Below, piece after piece: positions 42,342 to 50,705 of a stretch of DNA of 64,000 nt (position 1 is the first letter of the stretch; every line of letters begins with the position of its first letter). The notes beneath the pieces are model-generated. The model was not told where the DNA came from. It searched no databases and was given only the letters and a program-made list of their open reading frames with translations. This DNA is from Jeotgalibacillus terrae. GTDB lineage: Bacteria; Bacillota; Bacilli; Bacillales; Jeotgalibacillaceae. The stretch lies in contig NZ_JAFBDK010000010.1 of assembly GCF_016908195.1 (NCBI RefSeq), positions 1 through 64,000 of the forward strand, in the 5' to 3' direction. Made by a program: the position numbers and the translations under genes.

Positions 42342-42866
42342 TTACCCTCTGGCCAGCCCTCTTTCAAATGCGGCCAAATGATTCAAAGAAGCATTGCGCA
42401 GCTGGGAGAAGACAAAACTAACATCAATTGGAATGTTAAATGCCAGGAATCGGTCGTACATCGCTATATTATCGATCTCCCCTTGAACGCCTGATGCGAA
42501 TGCAGCTTTCAGACTGACAGGGGTTGTAATGAAATTTTGGGATTCGTCTATTGGTAAGGGTATCTGATACCGTTCAAAAAGTGGCAACAGCGCCATAATA
42601 TGTCTCACTTCAGCTGCTCGGATTTGCTCAAACGTTCTTATATTGCCAAAAGTCTCAATCACGTTATTGTATCTTGCCTGCGCCAGATACTCATCCTGCA
42701 AAGCATAAGTCAGCATTTGAGGTAAGGTCAGGGAAGCAGCGTTCAGCGCAGCTATCGCACCGTAGTTTTCGGTTTGTCTAAGCATGGGTGCTGTCTTTTG
42801 GAGATCCGGGGTCATCTGGTAGAAGTCGTGAGGATACTGGACATGATAGGGTTGGTGGCCATACAT
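42342..42866 (-). CDS. Ferritin-like domain protein (DUF2202-like)
   Basis: The 174-residue protein starts with a His/Tyr-rich head (MYGHQPYHVQYPHDFY), then a four-helix bundle. Potential di-iron ligands are in the helices LQDEYLAQARYNNV, RAAEVRHIMAL, GEIDNIAMYDR and SLNHLAAFERG, matching the E...ExxH pattern of ferritin-like proteins. The likely role is iron binding or oxidation, possibly stress related. No operon partner is evident; it stands between the oxidoreductase and the riboswitch region. Confidence 0.78.
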   Translation of the reverse strand: MYGHQPYHVQYPHDFYQMTPDLQKTAPMLRQTENYGAIAALNAASLTLPQMLTYALQDEYLAQARYNNVIETFGNIRTFEQIRAAEVRHIMALLPLFERYQIPLPIDESQNFITTPVSLKAAFASGVQGEIDNIAMYDRFLAFNIPIDVSFVFSQLRNASLNHLAAFERGLARG

Positions 42867-43084
42867 AAAAATCCCTCCTCCATTTCAGTTTATTTAACTT
42901 ATGATGAAAAACAATGTGATGCAGCTTGTATGGTTTATTTTGCAAATGGGTCTGTAGAGGCGACGAATCGGTAAAATTTTTTTGCGGAACTCACAAATTA
43001 AATCAGTGCCGTTCTATAAGCAATGAAAACGGATTCCTGAATGTGGAAAACTGATTGCAATTGGCAAACTGTTGAAAAATCTGG

Positions 43085-43113
43085 TTGACAGAAGGGGCGA
43101 TGTCCAATACGAT
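43085..43113 (+). promoter_or_regulatory. Promoter of the SAM-riboswitch operon
   Basis: TTGACA and TACGAT are 17 bases apart, placing transcription start near 43120, just upstream of the riboswitch. Confidence 0.72.
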
Positions 43114-43137
43114 CGTACATATCAAAAAACTAAATAA

Positions 43138-43277
43138 CTTATCCAGAGAGACTGAGGGACAGGCCCGATGACGTCCAGCAACCATCATGTTTATGAGAGG
43201 TGCTAATTCCTGCAGAATGATGTCATTCTGAGAGATAAGAAGCAGATTAAAACCTCTTTCTTATTGGAAGTGGTTTT
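43138..43277 (+). promoter_or_regulatory. SAM-I riboswitch (S box) with terminator
   Basis: The aptamer runs from CTTATC (43138) to GATAAG (43239), which pair as P1. It contains the hallmark elements AGAGAGACTGAGGGAC, GGCCCGATGA, CAGCAACC, AGGTGCTAATTCCTGC and CTGAGAGAT. It is followed by an expression platform ending in a terminator stem (AAACCTCTT with GGAAGTGGTTT) and seven Ts at 43271-43277. SAM binding should favour termination and shut off the methionine-related importer operon downstream. Confidence 0.96.
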
Positions 43278-43328
43278 TTTGTGTTTTTCAGGAGATATCA
43301 CTTCAATTTTCATATCGAAAGGGGCGCA

Positions 43329-43397
43329 ATGACTTTCGCAAAAAGAAGACTGTTTTTTAGGGATGAACCATCATTTGAACTGACATTACCTGTATAA
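43329..43397 (+). CDS. Putative 22-residue leader peptide
   Basis: An ATG preceded by AAAGGGG opens a 22-codon frame (MTFAKRRLFFRDEPSFELTL, then PV) that stops 14 bases before the binding-protein start, between the riboswitch terminator and the first structural gene. It has no Met-rich run. Its stop lies next to the next gene's ribosome binding site, so it could couple translation; it may also be a chance frame. Confidence 0.3.
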   Translation: MTFAKRRLFFRDEPSFELTLPV

Positions 43398-43411
43398 AAG
43401 GAGCGTACATA

Positions 43412-44224
43412 ATGAAAAAACATCAACCTTTATTTTTATCACTATTTTTACTAACCGGGGCCGTTGTATTAAGCGGCTGTTCTTCAGAGGAGACCACGGC
43501 GGCAAACGGTGATGAGGTCATTATCGTCGGGACACAGAATGATTATCCGCCATTTGCATTTGCAGATGACAATAATGAGCTGACAGGCTATGACGTTGAT
43601 GTGGTGAAAGCCATCGATGAAGAGCTGGATGGTTATACATTCGAGTTCACTGCGGTTCCGTGGGACAGTATGTTTCTTTCGCTTGAATCCAATAAAATTC
43701 AGGCGGTTGCTGATCAAGTAGCCAAAACACCTGAGCGTGAGGAGAAGTATTTATTTACAGATGAGTCCTACTTTGCAGCTGAAACAGTCATTGCGGTGAA
43801 GGAAGGCAGAGAGGATATTCAGACCATTGAGGATCTTGAAGGAAAGAAGGTTGGTGCGCTCGCGGGTGATTCCTATACGCTGCTGCTTGAAGAGTATAAC
43901 GAGACTGCAGATACTCCGATTGAGTTAACGTACAGTGAAAGCGGAACGCCTGCTGAGATTTTACAGGATGTACAGAATGAACGCGTGGATGCGTATGTGA
44001 ATGACCCGATTATGATGAATGCTGTACTTGAGAAAAATGAACTTGGCGTTGAGATCGTCGGACAGTCTCTTGTGAATGATCAGATGGGCATTGTGCTGAA
44101 GCACGGGGAAAAAGGCGAGGAGTTTAAGGCGTTAATTGACCCGATTCTAAAGCAACTGAAGCAGGATGGTACATTAGCTGAACTGTCACAGAAATGGACA
44201 GGCGGAGAATACATTCCTGAATAA
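43412..44224 (+). CDS. Polar amino acid ABC transporter, substrate-binding lipoprotein
   Basis: The 270-residue protein has lipobox LSGC (Cys23) and a family-3 solute-binding fold (GTQNDYPPFAFADDNNELTG, then GYDVDVVKAI, and AVADQVAKTPER). These bind amino acids and derivatives. The riboswitch and downstream homocysteine methyltransferase point to methionine, S-methylmethionine or a related sulphur compound. AAAGGAG lies before the start. Confidence 0.9.
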   Translation: MKKHQPLFLSLFLLTGAVVLSGCSSEETTAANGDEVIIVGTQNDYPPFAFADDNNELTGYDVDVVKAIDEELDGYTFEFTAVPWDSMFLSLESNKIQAVADQVAKTPEREEKYLFTDESYFAAETVIAVKEGREDIQTIEDLEGKKVGALAGDSYTLLLEEYNETADTPIELTYSESGTPAEILQDVQNERVDAYVNDPIMMNAVLEKNELGVEIVGQSLVNDQMGIVLKHGEKGEEFKALIDPILKQLKQDGTLAELSQKWTGGEYIPE

Positions 44225-44245
44225 GCGTCCGGAGGGTACGAGAGA

Positions 44246-44965
44246 ATGGAAAATTTACTGGATATCAGCTTTATCATAGAGAGCTTTCCCACGATTTTGT
44301 CGCGTCTGCCCATTACGATTGGCATCGCAGTGGGCTCTATGGTGATCAGCCTGTTCATCGGGCTTGCGACGGCATTAATTAAAATTTATAAGGTGCCTGT
44401 ATTGAGCGTTATTACATCAATCTATGTCTCGTTTATCAGGGGAACGCCTTTACTCGTTCAGATCTACCTTGTGTTTTACGGGATACCGAAAGTGATCTAT
44501 TACCTGCAGATTGAATACGGTGTGCTTTTATCGGCAGATGTGAACAGTATATCACCTGAGATGTACGCGTTAATGGCGTTTTCAATCAACCTGGGAGCTT
44601 ACCTGTCAGAGACAATCCGCTCTGCAATTGAATCGGTTGATCGCGGGCAGTTTGAAGCGGCGAAAGCAATCGGAATGAGCCCGGTGCAGATGATGACGAA
44701 AATCATTTTCCCGCAGGCTTTGACAGTTGCGATTCCTAACCTTGGAAATATGTTCATCAGCACGATTAAGGATACGTCCCTTGTATTCATTATTGGTGTC
44801 GTGGACGTGATGGGACAGGCGAAAATTCTCGGATCACGCGGTCTGGCATTTTTTGAAGTGTATATCGCGGTATCAATTGTCTACTGGATTCTTTGTATCG
44901 TTGTCGAACGGCTGCTGGTCAGACTTGAAAAGCGGGCCCGCAGATATGAAAGAGGGATTGCGTGA
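44246..44965 (+). CDS. Polar amino acid ABC transporter permease
   Basis: The 239-residue protein has about five membrane helices and the PAAT EAA loop SVDRGQFEAAKAIGMSPVQMMTKIIFPQA near residue 145, split here as VDRGQFEAAKAIGMSP and QMMTKIIFPQA. The motif SFIRGTPLLVQIYL is typical of His/Gln-type permeases that form homodimers or pair with a second permease; only one is encoded. It overlaps the ATPase start. Confidence 0.92.
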   Translation: MENLLDISFIIESFPTILSRLPITIGIAVGSMVISLFIGLATALIKIYKVPVLSVITSIYVSFIRGTPLLVQIYLVFYGIPKVIYYLQIEYGVLLSADVNSISPEMYALMAFSINLGAYLSETIRSAIESVDRGQFEAAKAIGMSPVQMMTKIIFPQALTVAIPNLGNMFISTIKDTSLVFIIGVVDVMGQAKILGSRGLAFFEVYIAVSIVYWILCIVVERLLVRLEKRARRYERGIA

Positions 44966-45708
44966 TGATTAAACTTGAGAACATTCATAAGTATTACGAT
45001 AGTCAGCATGTGCTGAAAGGAATAGATTTGAACATTCATGAAGGAGAGGTTGTATCGATTTTAGGGCCGAGCGGTTCAGGGAAGTCAACACTTCTGAGGT
45101 GTATCAACTTTCTCGAGCAGCCGACGAGCGGAACTGTTGAGCTTGATAGTAAAAAAGTGAACGCTGAATCAGCAGGGAAGTCCGAAGTTCTGGCTTTAAG
45201 AACGGCAACCGGAATGGTTTTTCAGCAGTATAACCTGTTTAAAAACCTGACTGTGCTGCAAAACGTGATGGTCGGCTTAACAAGTGTGAAACAATTGAAA
45301 AAGGAGCAGGCGAAAGAAACAAGTCTTGAAATCCTTGAAAAAGTCGGGCTATCCAACCGGCTCGATCATTATCCTGCACAGCTTTCAGGCGGTCAGCAGC
45401 AGCGGGTCGGCATTGCACGGGCGATGGCCCTGAATCCAAAGGTTTTATTATTTGATGAGCCAACCTCTTCGCTCGACCCGGAGCTCGTGGACGGTGTGCT
45501 TGCCACGATTAAGAGTGTGGCTGAAGAAGGGAAAACAATGCTCATTGTGACTCATGAGCTGCAGTTTGCGCGTGAAATCTCTGACAGGGTGGTCTTTATG
45601 GAGGATGGTCTGATTGTAGAAGAAGGAATGCCTGATCAGATGTTCAATTATGCGAAAATGGAAAGAACGAACCAATTTTTAAAAAGATCAAAGCGGTCAG
45701 AGGAATAG
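44965..45708 (+). CDS. Polar amino acid ABC transporter ATP-binding protein
   Basis: The 247-residue protein has Walker A GPSGSGKST (residues 33-41), Q loop MVFQQYNLF, signature LSGGQQQR, Walker B VLLFDEPTSSLD and switch His in VTHE. It drives the importer formed with the preceding genes. The ATG at 44965 overlaps the permease stop (TGATG); a GTG one codon earlier is possible. Confidence 0.93.
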   Translation: MIKLENIHKYYDSQHVLKGIDLNIHEGEVVSILGPSGSGKSTLLRCINFLEQPTSGTVELDSKKVNAESAGKSEVLALRTATGMVFQQYNLFKNLTVLQNVMVGLTSVKQLKKEQAKETSLEILEKVGLSNRLDHYPAQLSGGQQQRVGIARAMALNPKVLLFDEPTSSLDPELVDGVLATIKSVAEEGKTMLIVTHELQFAREISDRVVFMEDGLIVEEGMPDQMFNYAKMERTNQFLKRSKRSEE

Positions 45709-45735
45709 ATCTGGCGATAGAAAGGATGGTTTGGC

Positions 45736-46662
45736 GTGAACCCGATTGAACATATATTGAAAGACTATCCCATCATCATTCTTGATGGTGCTCTTGCAAC
45801 AGAGCTTGAGGGCTATGGGTGTGATTTGAATGATCAGCTGTGGTCAGCAAAAATTCTGATGGAAAATCCGGAGCTGATTAAAAAAGTTCACCTTGATTAT
45901 TTTGAAGCAGGCGCAGACTGTGCGATCACAGCCAGCTATCAGGCAACGATTGAAGGGTACCAGCGAAGGGGACTTTCCAAGGAGGAAGCCATCGATCTGA
46001 TTATGAAGTCAGTGCAGCTTGCAGCAGATGCGCGCGATGAATTCTGGGCCGGGCAGCCGGACCGTCCAAAGCCTTTAGTCGCAGCCTCAGTCGGTCCATA
46101 TGGCGCTTATCTGTCAGACGGATCAGAATACCGTGGTAATTATGCTGCAGGCTTTGATGAACTGGTTGCCTTTCACAAAGACAGAATCAAAGTGTTAGTT
46201 GAAGCAGGTGCTGATCTGTTAGCGTGCGAAACGATTCCGTGTCTTGAGGAAGCGAAAGCGATCGTTGAGGTATTGAAGGAATTCCCTGATGTGACTGCAT
46301 GGGTCAGCTTCAGCGCGAAGGATCACTTACATATCAGCGACGGTGAAAAAATAGCTGACTGTGCGAAGTGGCTGAATGATCAGGGCCAGGTGGTGGCAGT
46401 CGGCATTAACTGCTCAGCACCGGAGACGATTGAGTCCCTGATTAAAGAAGTAAAAACCTGGACGGACAAACCGGTAATTGTGTACCCGAACTCAGGTGAA
46501 GAGTATGATGCAGTGACTAAGGTGTGGGGCGGAGAATCCTCGTCACATCAGTTTGCAGAGGATGCAAAGAAGTGGCATCAAGCAGGTGCGCAGATCATTG
46601 GCGGCTGCTGCCGAACTACACCTGAGGATATTAGAGTGATTGCTGCATGGGCACGCAAATAA
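45736..46662 (+). CDS. mmuM: Homocysteine S-methyltransferase
   Basis: The 308-residue TIM-barrel zinc enzyme transfers a methyl from S-methylmethionine (or SAM) to homocysteine, giving methionine. The zinc cysteines are seen in VGINCSAPE and the C-terminal GGCCRTTP; the N-terminal LDGALATELEGYG is diagnostic. The GTG start follows GAAAGGATGG. Its place behind a SAM-repressed importer makes S-methylmethionine a strong candidate for the transported compound, replacing the MmuP permease seen in other bacteria. Confidence 0.92.
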   Translation: MNPIEHILKDYPIIILDGALATELEGYGCDLNDQLWSAKILMENPELIKKVHLDYFEAGADCAITASYQATIEGYQRRGLSKEEAIDLIMKSVQLAADARDEFWAGQPDRPKPLVAASVGPYGAYLSDGSEYRGNYAAGFDELVAFHKDRIKVLVEAGADLLACETIPCLEEAKAIVEVLKEFPDVTAWVSFSAKDHLHISDGEKIADCAKWLNDQGQVVAVGINCSAPETIESLIKEVKTWTDKPVIVYPNSGEEYDAVTKVWGGESSSHQFAEDAKKWHQAGAQIIGGCCRTTPEDIRVIAAWARK

Positions 46663-46674
46663 CATAGTGAGTAG

Positions 46675-46710
46675 AGATCAGGCAGATGAATGTGATGCCT
46701 GATCTTTTTT
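46675..46710 (+). terminator. Terminator of the riboswitch operon
   Basis: AGATCAGGCA and TGCCTGATCT form a perfect stem followed by six Ts. Confidence 0.9.
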
Positions 46711-46805
46711 ATTAAATGATGTGATTGATCGTTTTGAAAAGATGAATCGCAGGAATGATACAATTAACTATAGTATCTAATCATTTACATATTGAGGTGA
46801 ACCAA

Positions 46806-47291
46806 ATGGAAACTGTCTATTTTGCAGGAGGCTGCCTTTGGGGTGTGCAGGCATTTATCAAAACGCTGCCCGGCGTGACTTCAACTGAGGCGGGAAGAGC
46901 GAACGGATCAACGGGTACACTTGATGGTGACTACGACGGGTTTGCGGAATGCGTAAAAACTGAGTTTGATCCAGAGGTCGTCACGATGGAACAACTGATG
47001 GGCTACTTTTTTGAAATCATTGATCCGTATAGTGTGAACAAACAGGGGATTGATGTTGGCGAGAAATACAGAACAGGTGTATATAGTGAAGATCCACGGC
47101 ATCTCGTAGTGGCGCGGACATTTATCAAAAAGAGAGATGATGCTGGCCGTATTGCGGTTGAAGTACTGCCGCTCACGAATTATGTTCGGAGTGCAGAGGA
47201 GCATCAGGACCGGCTCGATAAGTGTCCGGATGATTATTGTCATATTTCCGATGAGCTGTTGAATAAATACCGGGAACGAGTAGATCAGTAA
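46806..47291 (+). CDS. msrA: Peptide methionine sulfoxide reductase A-type protein
   Basis: The 161-residue protein has the active-site Cys in GGCLWGVQAF (most MsrA have GCFWG). The catalytic Glu is in FAECVKTEFDP, and Asp/Tyr in the DPYSVNKQGIDVGEKYRTG block. Two C-terminal cysteines (DKCPDDYCH) could resolve the disulphide. It repairs Met-S-sulfoxide. The start at 46806 follows GAGGTGA; the open frame continues upstream without a site. It follows a terminator, so the link to the methionine operon is functional, not transcriptional. Confidence 0.86.
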   Translation: METVYFAGGCLWGVQAFIKTLPGVTSTEAGRANGSTGTLDGDYDGFAECVKTEFDPEVVTMEQLMGYFFEIIDPYSVNKQGIDVGEKYRTGVYSEDPRHLVVARTFIKKRDDAGRIAVEVLPLTNYVRSAEEHQDRLDKCPDDYCHISDELLNKYRERVDQ

Positions 47292-47319
47292 AGAAGTAAA
47301 AGGAAGTGGGGAAAACGAT

Positions 47320-48255
47320 ATGAAGCAACGGTACTTGGGAACCACAGGAATTCAGGTGTCAGAGGTGGGATTTGGCGCGTGGCAGTTAGGGAATGAAAAA
47401 GATTGGGGCAGCATGACGGATGCTGCAGCGATTCATTTAGTAAGTGAGGCAATGGATGCCGGATGTAACTTTTTTGATACCGCACCTAACTATGGTTCGG
47501 GGAAAAGTGAAGAACTGCTTGGAAAAGCTTTTAAAGGAAAAAGGGATCAGGTGATCATCAGCAGTAAATGCGGCCACCACCAGAACGGGGAACAAAGCTT
47601 TGATCCTGACAAGCTGATCGAATCAGTGGAAGGCAGTCTGCAGCGTTTACAGACAGACTATCTTGACAGCCTGTTGCTTCATAACCCGCCATTTTCAAGT
47701 CTCGATGGTGATAGCCCGCAGTTTGAAGTGCTGAAAAAATTGAAAAGTCAGGGGAAAATCAGAGCGTACGGGGCTTCCGTGGATACAGGAAAAGAGATGT
47801 ATGAGCTGTTGAACAAAACGGATAGTCAGGTAATTGAAGTGATGTTTAATCTTTTTCATCAGGAGCCTGCTGACGCGATGAAATCGGCTGCGGGTAAAGG
47901 TGTAGGCGTGATTACCAAGGTTCCACTTGATTCAGGGTGGCTGAGTGGTAAATATAATACCGGCAGCACGTTCAGTGGCATCAGAAGCAGATGGAGCGCT
48001 GATGAGATTGAGCAAAGAGGAAAGCTGGTCGAACAGGTCCGGACAATTTTAGGTGAAGATGTTTCTATGGCACAGGCTGCACTGCAGTTTATTCTGTCTC
48101 ATACAGAAGTCTCCACCATCATTCCCGGAGCAAAAGATATTCAGCAATTCAATCAGAATCGTTCTGCTTCAGAAGGCCGCTTATCACCGGAAATCATCAG
48201 TGAATTAAAGGTTTTTTGGAGAAGAGAGGTCAGGAATGCTGATCTTCCGTGGTAA
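47320..48255 (+). CDS. Aldo/keto reductase
   Basis: This 311-residue NAD(P)H-dependent TIM-barrel reductase has the tetrad residues in FFDTAPNYG (Asp, Tyr), ISSKCGHH (Lys) and SLLLHNPP (His). The GFGAWQLGNEKDWG N-terminus resembles AKR11/12-type proteins of Bacillus with broad aldehyde or keto-sugar specificity. It begins 28 bp after msrA with AGGAAGTGGGG upstream and may be cotranscribed. The physiological substrate is unknown. Confidence 0.87.
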   Translation: MKQRYLGTTGIQVSEVGFGAWQLGNEKDWGSMTDAAAIHLVSEAMDAGCNFFDTAPNYGSGKSEELLGKAFKGKRDQVIISSKCGHHQNGEQSFDPDKLIESVEGSLQRLQTDYLDSLLLHNPPFSSLDGDSPQFEVLKKLKSQGKIRAYGASVDTGKEMYELLNKTDSQVIEVMFNLFHQEPADAMKSAAGKGVGVITKVPLDSGWLSGKYNTGSTFSGIRSRWSADEIEQRGKLVEQVRTILGEDVSMAQAALQFILSHTEVSTIIPGAKDIQQFNQNRSASEGRLSPEIISELKVFWRREVRNADLPW

Positions 48256-48390
48256 TGGTGTTTGAAGCCTTTGTGACAAGAACTATATCTAAAGGATATT
48301 AGTTGTGCAAAATCACCCGCCGCTTTATGCTTTAGATAGAAGGTGTCTTTACCTGTAAATATGGAACACCTCAAAAAGGGAGGATGCTCA

Positions 48391-48594
48391 ATGTTTAAGA
48401 AAATTCTTAAAGGCATTTCCAAAGAACTGAAAAAGCGTGGCAGCAGCAGTGGACGCAGAAGGCATTACCGTCACGGTTCAAGCAGCGGGAAGAGGCGCGG
48501 CTATCGCGGGAGCAGCAGTAGCAGCCGGCGCGGACGCAACCCGTATGGTGGTTCAGGCCGTTACAAAAACAATAGACATTATTCCAGCAGCTGA
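48391..48594 (+). CDS. Small basic Ser/Arg/Gly-rich protein
   Basis: The 67-residue protein has a short amphipathic head (MFKKILKGISKELKKRG) and a low-complexity tail made of Ser, Arg, Gly and Tyr: SSSGRRRHYRHGSSSGKRRG, then Ser runs and RRGRNPYGGSGRY. The start at 48391 follows GGGAGG. The composition suggests nucleic-acid or acidic-polymer binding, or a spore-coat-like role. It is rich in potential phosphorylation sites and is convergent with a Ser/Thr kinase gene 60 bp away. No family is recognised. Confidence 0.65.
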   Translation: MFKKILKGISKELKKRGSSSGRRRHYRHGSSSGKRRGYRGSSSSSRRGRNPYGGSGRYKNNRHYSSS

Positions 48595-48615
48595 TCATCA
48601 CATCAGCTGAAAGAG

Positions 48616-48648
48616 ACTCCACTCTGCTCTGCAAAGTGGAGTTTTTTC
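48616..48648. terminator. Terminator between the basic protein and kinase genes
   Basis: ACTCCACT and AGTGGAGT form the stem; six Ts follow on the plus strand. Confidence 0.82.
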
Positions 48649-48655
48649 ATGTCTA

Positions 48656-49441
48656 TCAGGTAAGCTGGCTGATCGCCTTTTCTAGATCAGACTGAATCTC
48701 TTCACATTGCTGGTACGGTTCGGTTATATTCAGCAGCCGTTTCAGCAGCAGTGTTGTTTGTGGGTGGAGGCTGAGCTCTTCAGTCCAGGAGCCTCTCTTT
48801 TTTATTTTGCCGTCATAAGAGGAGTAAAGAAGAAAAAGCAGAAAATCGCCTACGTCAAAAAAATCATCCTGAGCAAGCAGTGCCTGCTGCTTTTTCAGCC
48901 TCTTATCTGTATGGAGATTGCTGGCGAGGCCAAAATCGATCAGGTAGAGGTGGCTGTGATGAAGTAGTACATTCGGAATTCTGATATCGCCATGGTACAC
49001 GCCCTGCTGGTGTATATAACAAACGATTCCGGTCAGCTTGCGAACGATTTCCAGACATTCTTTCTCTGTATACTGCTGTCCTGTTGCGAATAATGTATCC
49101 TCTACATTTTTTCCCTCAACAAATTCCATTGAAAAGAACTGTTTATCCTCAAATGAAAAAGTTTCGATGAGTGCGGGGATCCCCGGATGACTCAGCTGCT
49201 GCAGGATCGTAGTCTCCTGGTGGTAATTCTCTGTGTTTTCTTTTCCCTTGCTTTTACGCATCTGTTTGACAACGCATTGTGTGCCGGTGTGCAGGTCCTC
49301 ACACAAATAAATGATTCCGTAGCTTCCATTCTGCAGTACCTTTTCAATTTTATATCGGTCAGCCAGAACTTCATTGATCAAATATTGATGGTCCATGATT
49401 TTCTGACGTGCTTTTTTGATTAACCAGTGTACAGTTTCCAT
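48656..49441 (-). CDS. Eukaryotic-type serine/threonine protein kinase
   Basis: The 261-residue protein is a bare kinase domain without membrane anchor or PASTA repeats. Gly loop NGSYGIIY, Lys in CVVKQM, helix-C Glu in ETTIL, catalytic loop HGDIRIPNV (HRDLKPEN equivalent with Asp and Asn kept) and DFG in LIDFGLAS are all present, so activity is likely. HGD in place of HRD is characteristic of kinases that need no activation-loop phosphorylation. The start at 49441 follows AGAGGTG. Targets are unknown; the convergent Ser-rich basic protein is a tempting candidate only by proximity. Confidence 0.87.
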   Translation of the reverse strand: METVHWLIKKARQKIMDHQYLINEVLADRYKIEKVLQNGSYGIIYLCEDLHTGTQCVVKQMRKSKGKENTENYHQETTILQQLSHPGIPALIETFSFEDKQFFSMEFVEGKNVEDTLFATGQQYTEKECLEIVRKLTGIVCYIHQQGVYHGDIRIPNVLLHHSHLYLIDFGLASNLHTDKRLKKQQALLAQDDFFDVGDFLLFLLYSSYDGKIKKRGSWTEELSLHPQTTLLLKRLLNITEPYQQCEEIQSDLEKAISQLT

Positions 49442-49632
49442 GCGCACCTCTATGTTTTTGCGATTTTGTATCTATCATATCAGACCCCGTGAGAACGATG
49501 AACTGACATCCGTTTATATCCAGGTATCCTTCATAAAAGGAGGTTAAATGGTATAATCAGGTATAGTATTTAAAAATTCTTATAAAACAGGAGATAAAGA
49601 CATTTTATATATAAACTTCAGGAGGATGACGC

Positions 49633-49842
49633 ATGAAGCATCATTTAGAATCCCGCTGGAAATATAGCTGGTATGCTCTATTGTCCTTCACAGGTGTTGC
49701 AATTGGCATGCAGATCACTGTTCCTGGTGATTTTAATTACTTATTAGGCGCACTGGCTGTGGCAGTGGTTATCTTTGTGATCAATACGATTATTGTGCTT
49801 TTCAGAATGCTGCTCGACAGGGTTAAGAAGCATGAGGCATGA
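49633..49842 (+). CDS. Small two-span membrane protein
   Basis: The 69-residue protein has two hydrophobic segments (about 12-30 and 36-58) and a basic C-terminal tail (LLDRVKKHEA). The ribosome binding site AGGAGGATG is strong. I do not recognise the family. Three such small membrane protein genes lie in tandem before a strong terminator and may be one transcript. Confidence 0.68.
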   Translation: MKHHLESRWKYSWYALLSFTGVAIGMQITVPGDFNYLLGALAVAVVIFVINTIIVLFRMLLDRVKKHEA

Positions 49843-49915
49843 AGTGTAAGTTATTTAATAAGCCATTTTTTCCAAAGTCATAACGTTTAAAATCAATTAC
49901 CCGGGAGGCTCACAA

Positions 49916-50137
49916 ATGAACTTATTATGGTGGATCACAATTGCTTTTTTTATGATTGGATTGATTGTTCTCCTAGCTGCTTCAAGATCTGTCAAAGCTA
50001 GGCTTGCGTACGTGAAAAATAACCCTGATGCCGATCCGGCTGCGGTAAAACCGGTGATTTGGTACATTAGGGCAACGACTATTTGGGGAGTCATCAGTAT
50101 TGGGCTTGTTGTGTCCTGTTTTTCAATTTATACATAG
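49916..50137 (+). CDS. Small two-span membrane protein
   Basis: The 73-residue protein has helices at about 2-20 and 50-70, with a basic loop (RSVKARLAYVKNNPDADP) between. GGGAGG lies upstream. The family is unrecognised; the DPAAVKPVIW segment might be a short amphipathic linker. It follows another small membrane protein gene by 73 bp. Confidence 0.66.
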   Translation: MNLLWWITIAFFMIGLIVLLAASRSVKARLAYVKNNPDADPAAVKPVIWYIRATTIWGVISIGLVVSCFSIYT

Positions 50138-50273
50138 AAATAATCAGATTGACATGCGTTTTCCTGTTTTGGAACTTTAAAGTTTACCAGCCCGACCGAC
50201 ATCAACCTTACGGACATATGCAGAAAATTGAAACTATTTTACAGTTTTTTTCTTATACGTATGATATAAGGGG

Positions 50274-50594
50274 TTGGTGAAACTGAAAAAATTATTGTTA
50301 TGGTCTATTGTTACTGCAGTATTGATCGGGATCGTCGTATGGATTGGAAGTTTAATCATCCCTTACTCGTATGTTGAGTGGAGCTTCTTCATCGGAGTAG
50401 GACTGACAGCTGTATTATTGTTTTTCAGCAGTAGCGGGGGCTTTTTATCGGGAGGACTTACCTTCGAAGCCAGTCAGGCAGTTGGAAGAGTAGAGAAAAA
50501 TGAAGGGTTTAAAGCCTACATAGGGGTATTGTTCTATGGAGCTTCTCTCTATACAGTCGTTAGCCTGGTGATGACGATTGCCATTTACATTTAA
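50274..50594 (+). CDS. Membrane protein of unknown function
   Basis: This protein of about 105 residues has three hydrophobic segments (8-27, 33-50, 82-104) and a soluble loop with FEASQAVGRVEKNEGFK. The start is uncertain: TTG at 50274 or GTG at 50277, both close to the AAGGGG site. The family is unrecognised. A very strong terminator follows. Confidence 0.62.
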   Translation: MVKLKKLLLWSIVTAVLIGIVVWIGSLIIPYSYVEWSFFIGVGLTAVLLFFSSSGGFLSGGLTFEASQAVGRVEKNEGFKAYIGVLFYGASLYTVVSLVMTIAIYI

Positions 50595-50611
50595 AGTAGG
50601 TGCTTATGAAT

Positions 50612-50665
50612 AAAAACGGAAATGGATATTCAGAGATGTGTCTCTGGATATCCATTTCCGTTTTT
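50612..50665. terminator. Strong bidirectional terminator
   Basis: A 25-bp stem (AAAAACGGAAATGGATA-type arm and its complement with one mismatch) with a four-base loop and T runs on both strands separates the membrane-protein genes from the minus-strand acyl-CoA ligase. Confidence 0.92.
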
Positions 50666-50705
50666 ACTATGACAAATATGAAGATCTCTGCAGGTAATTC
50701 CGCAC

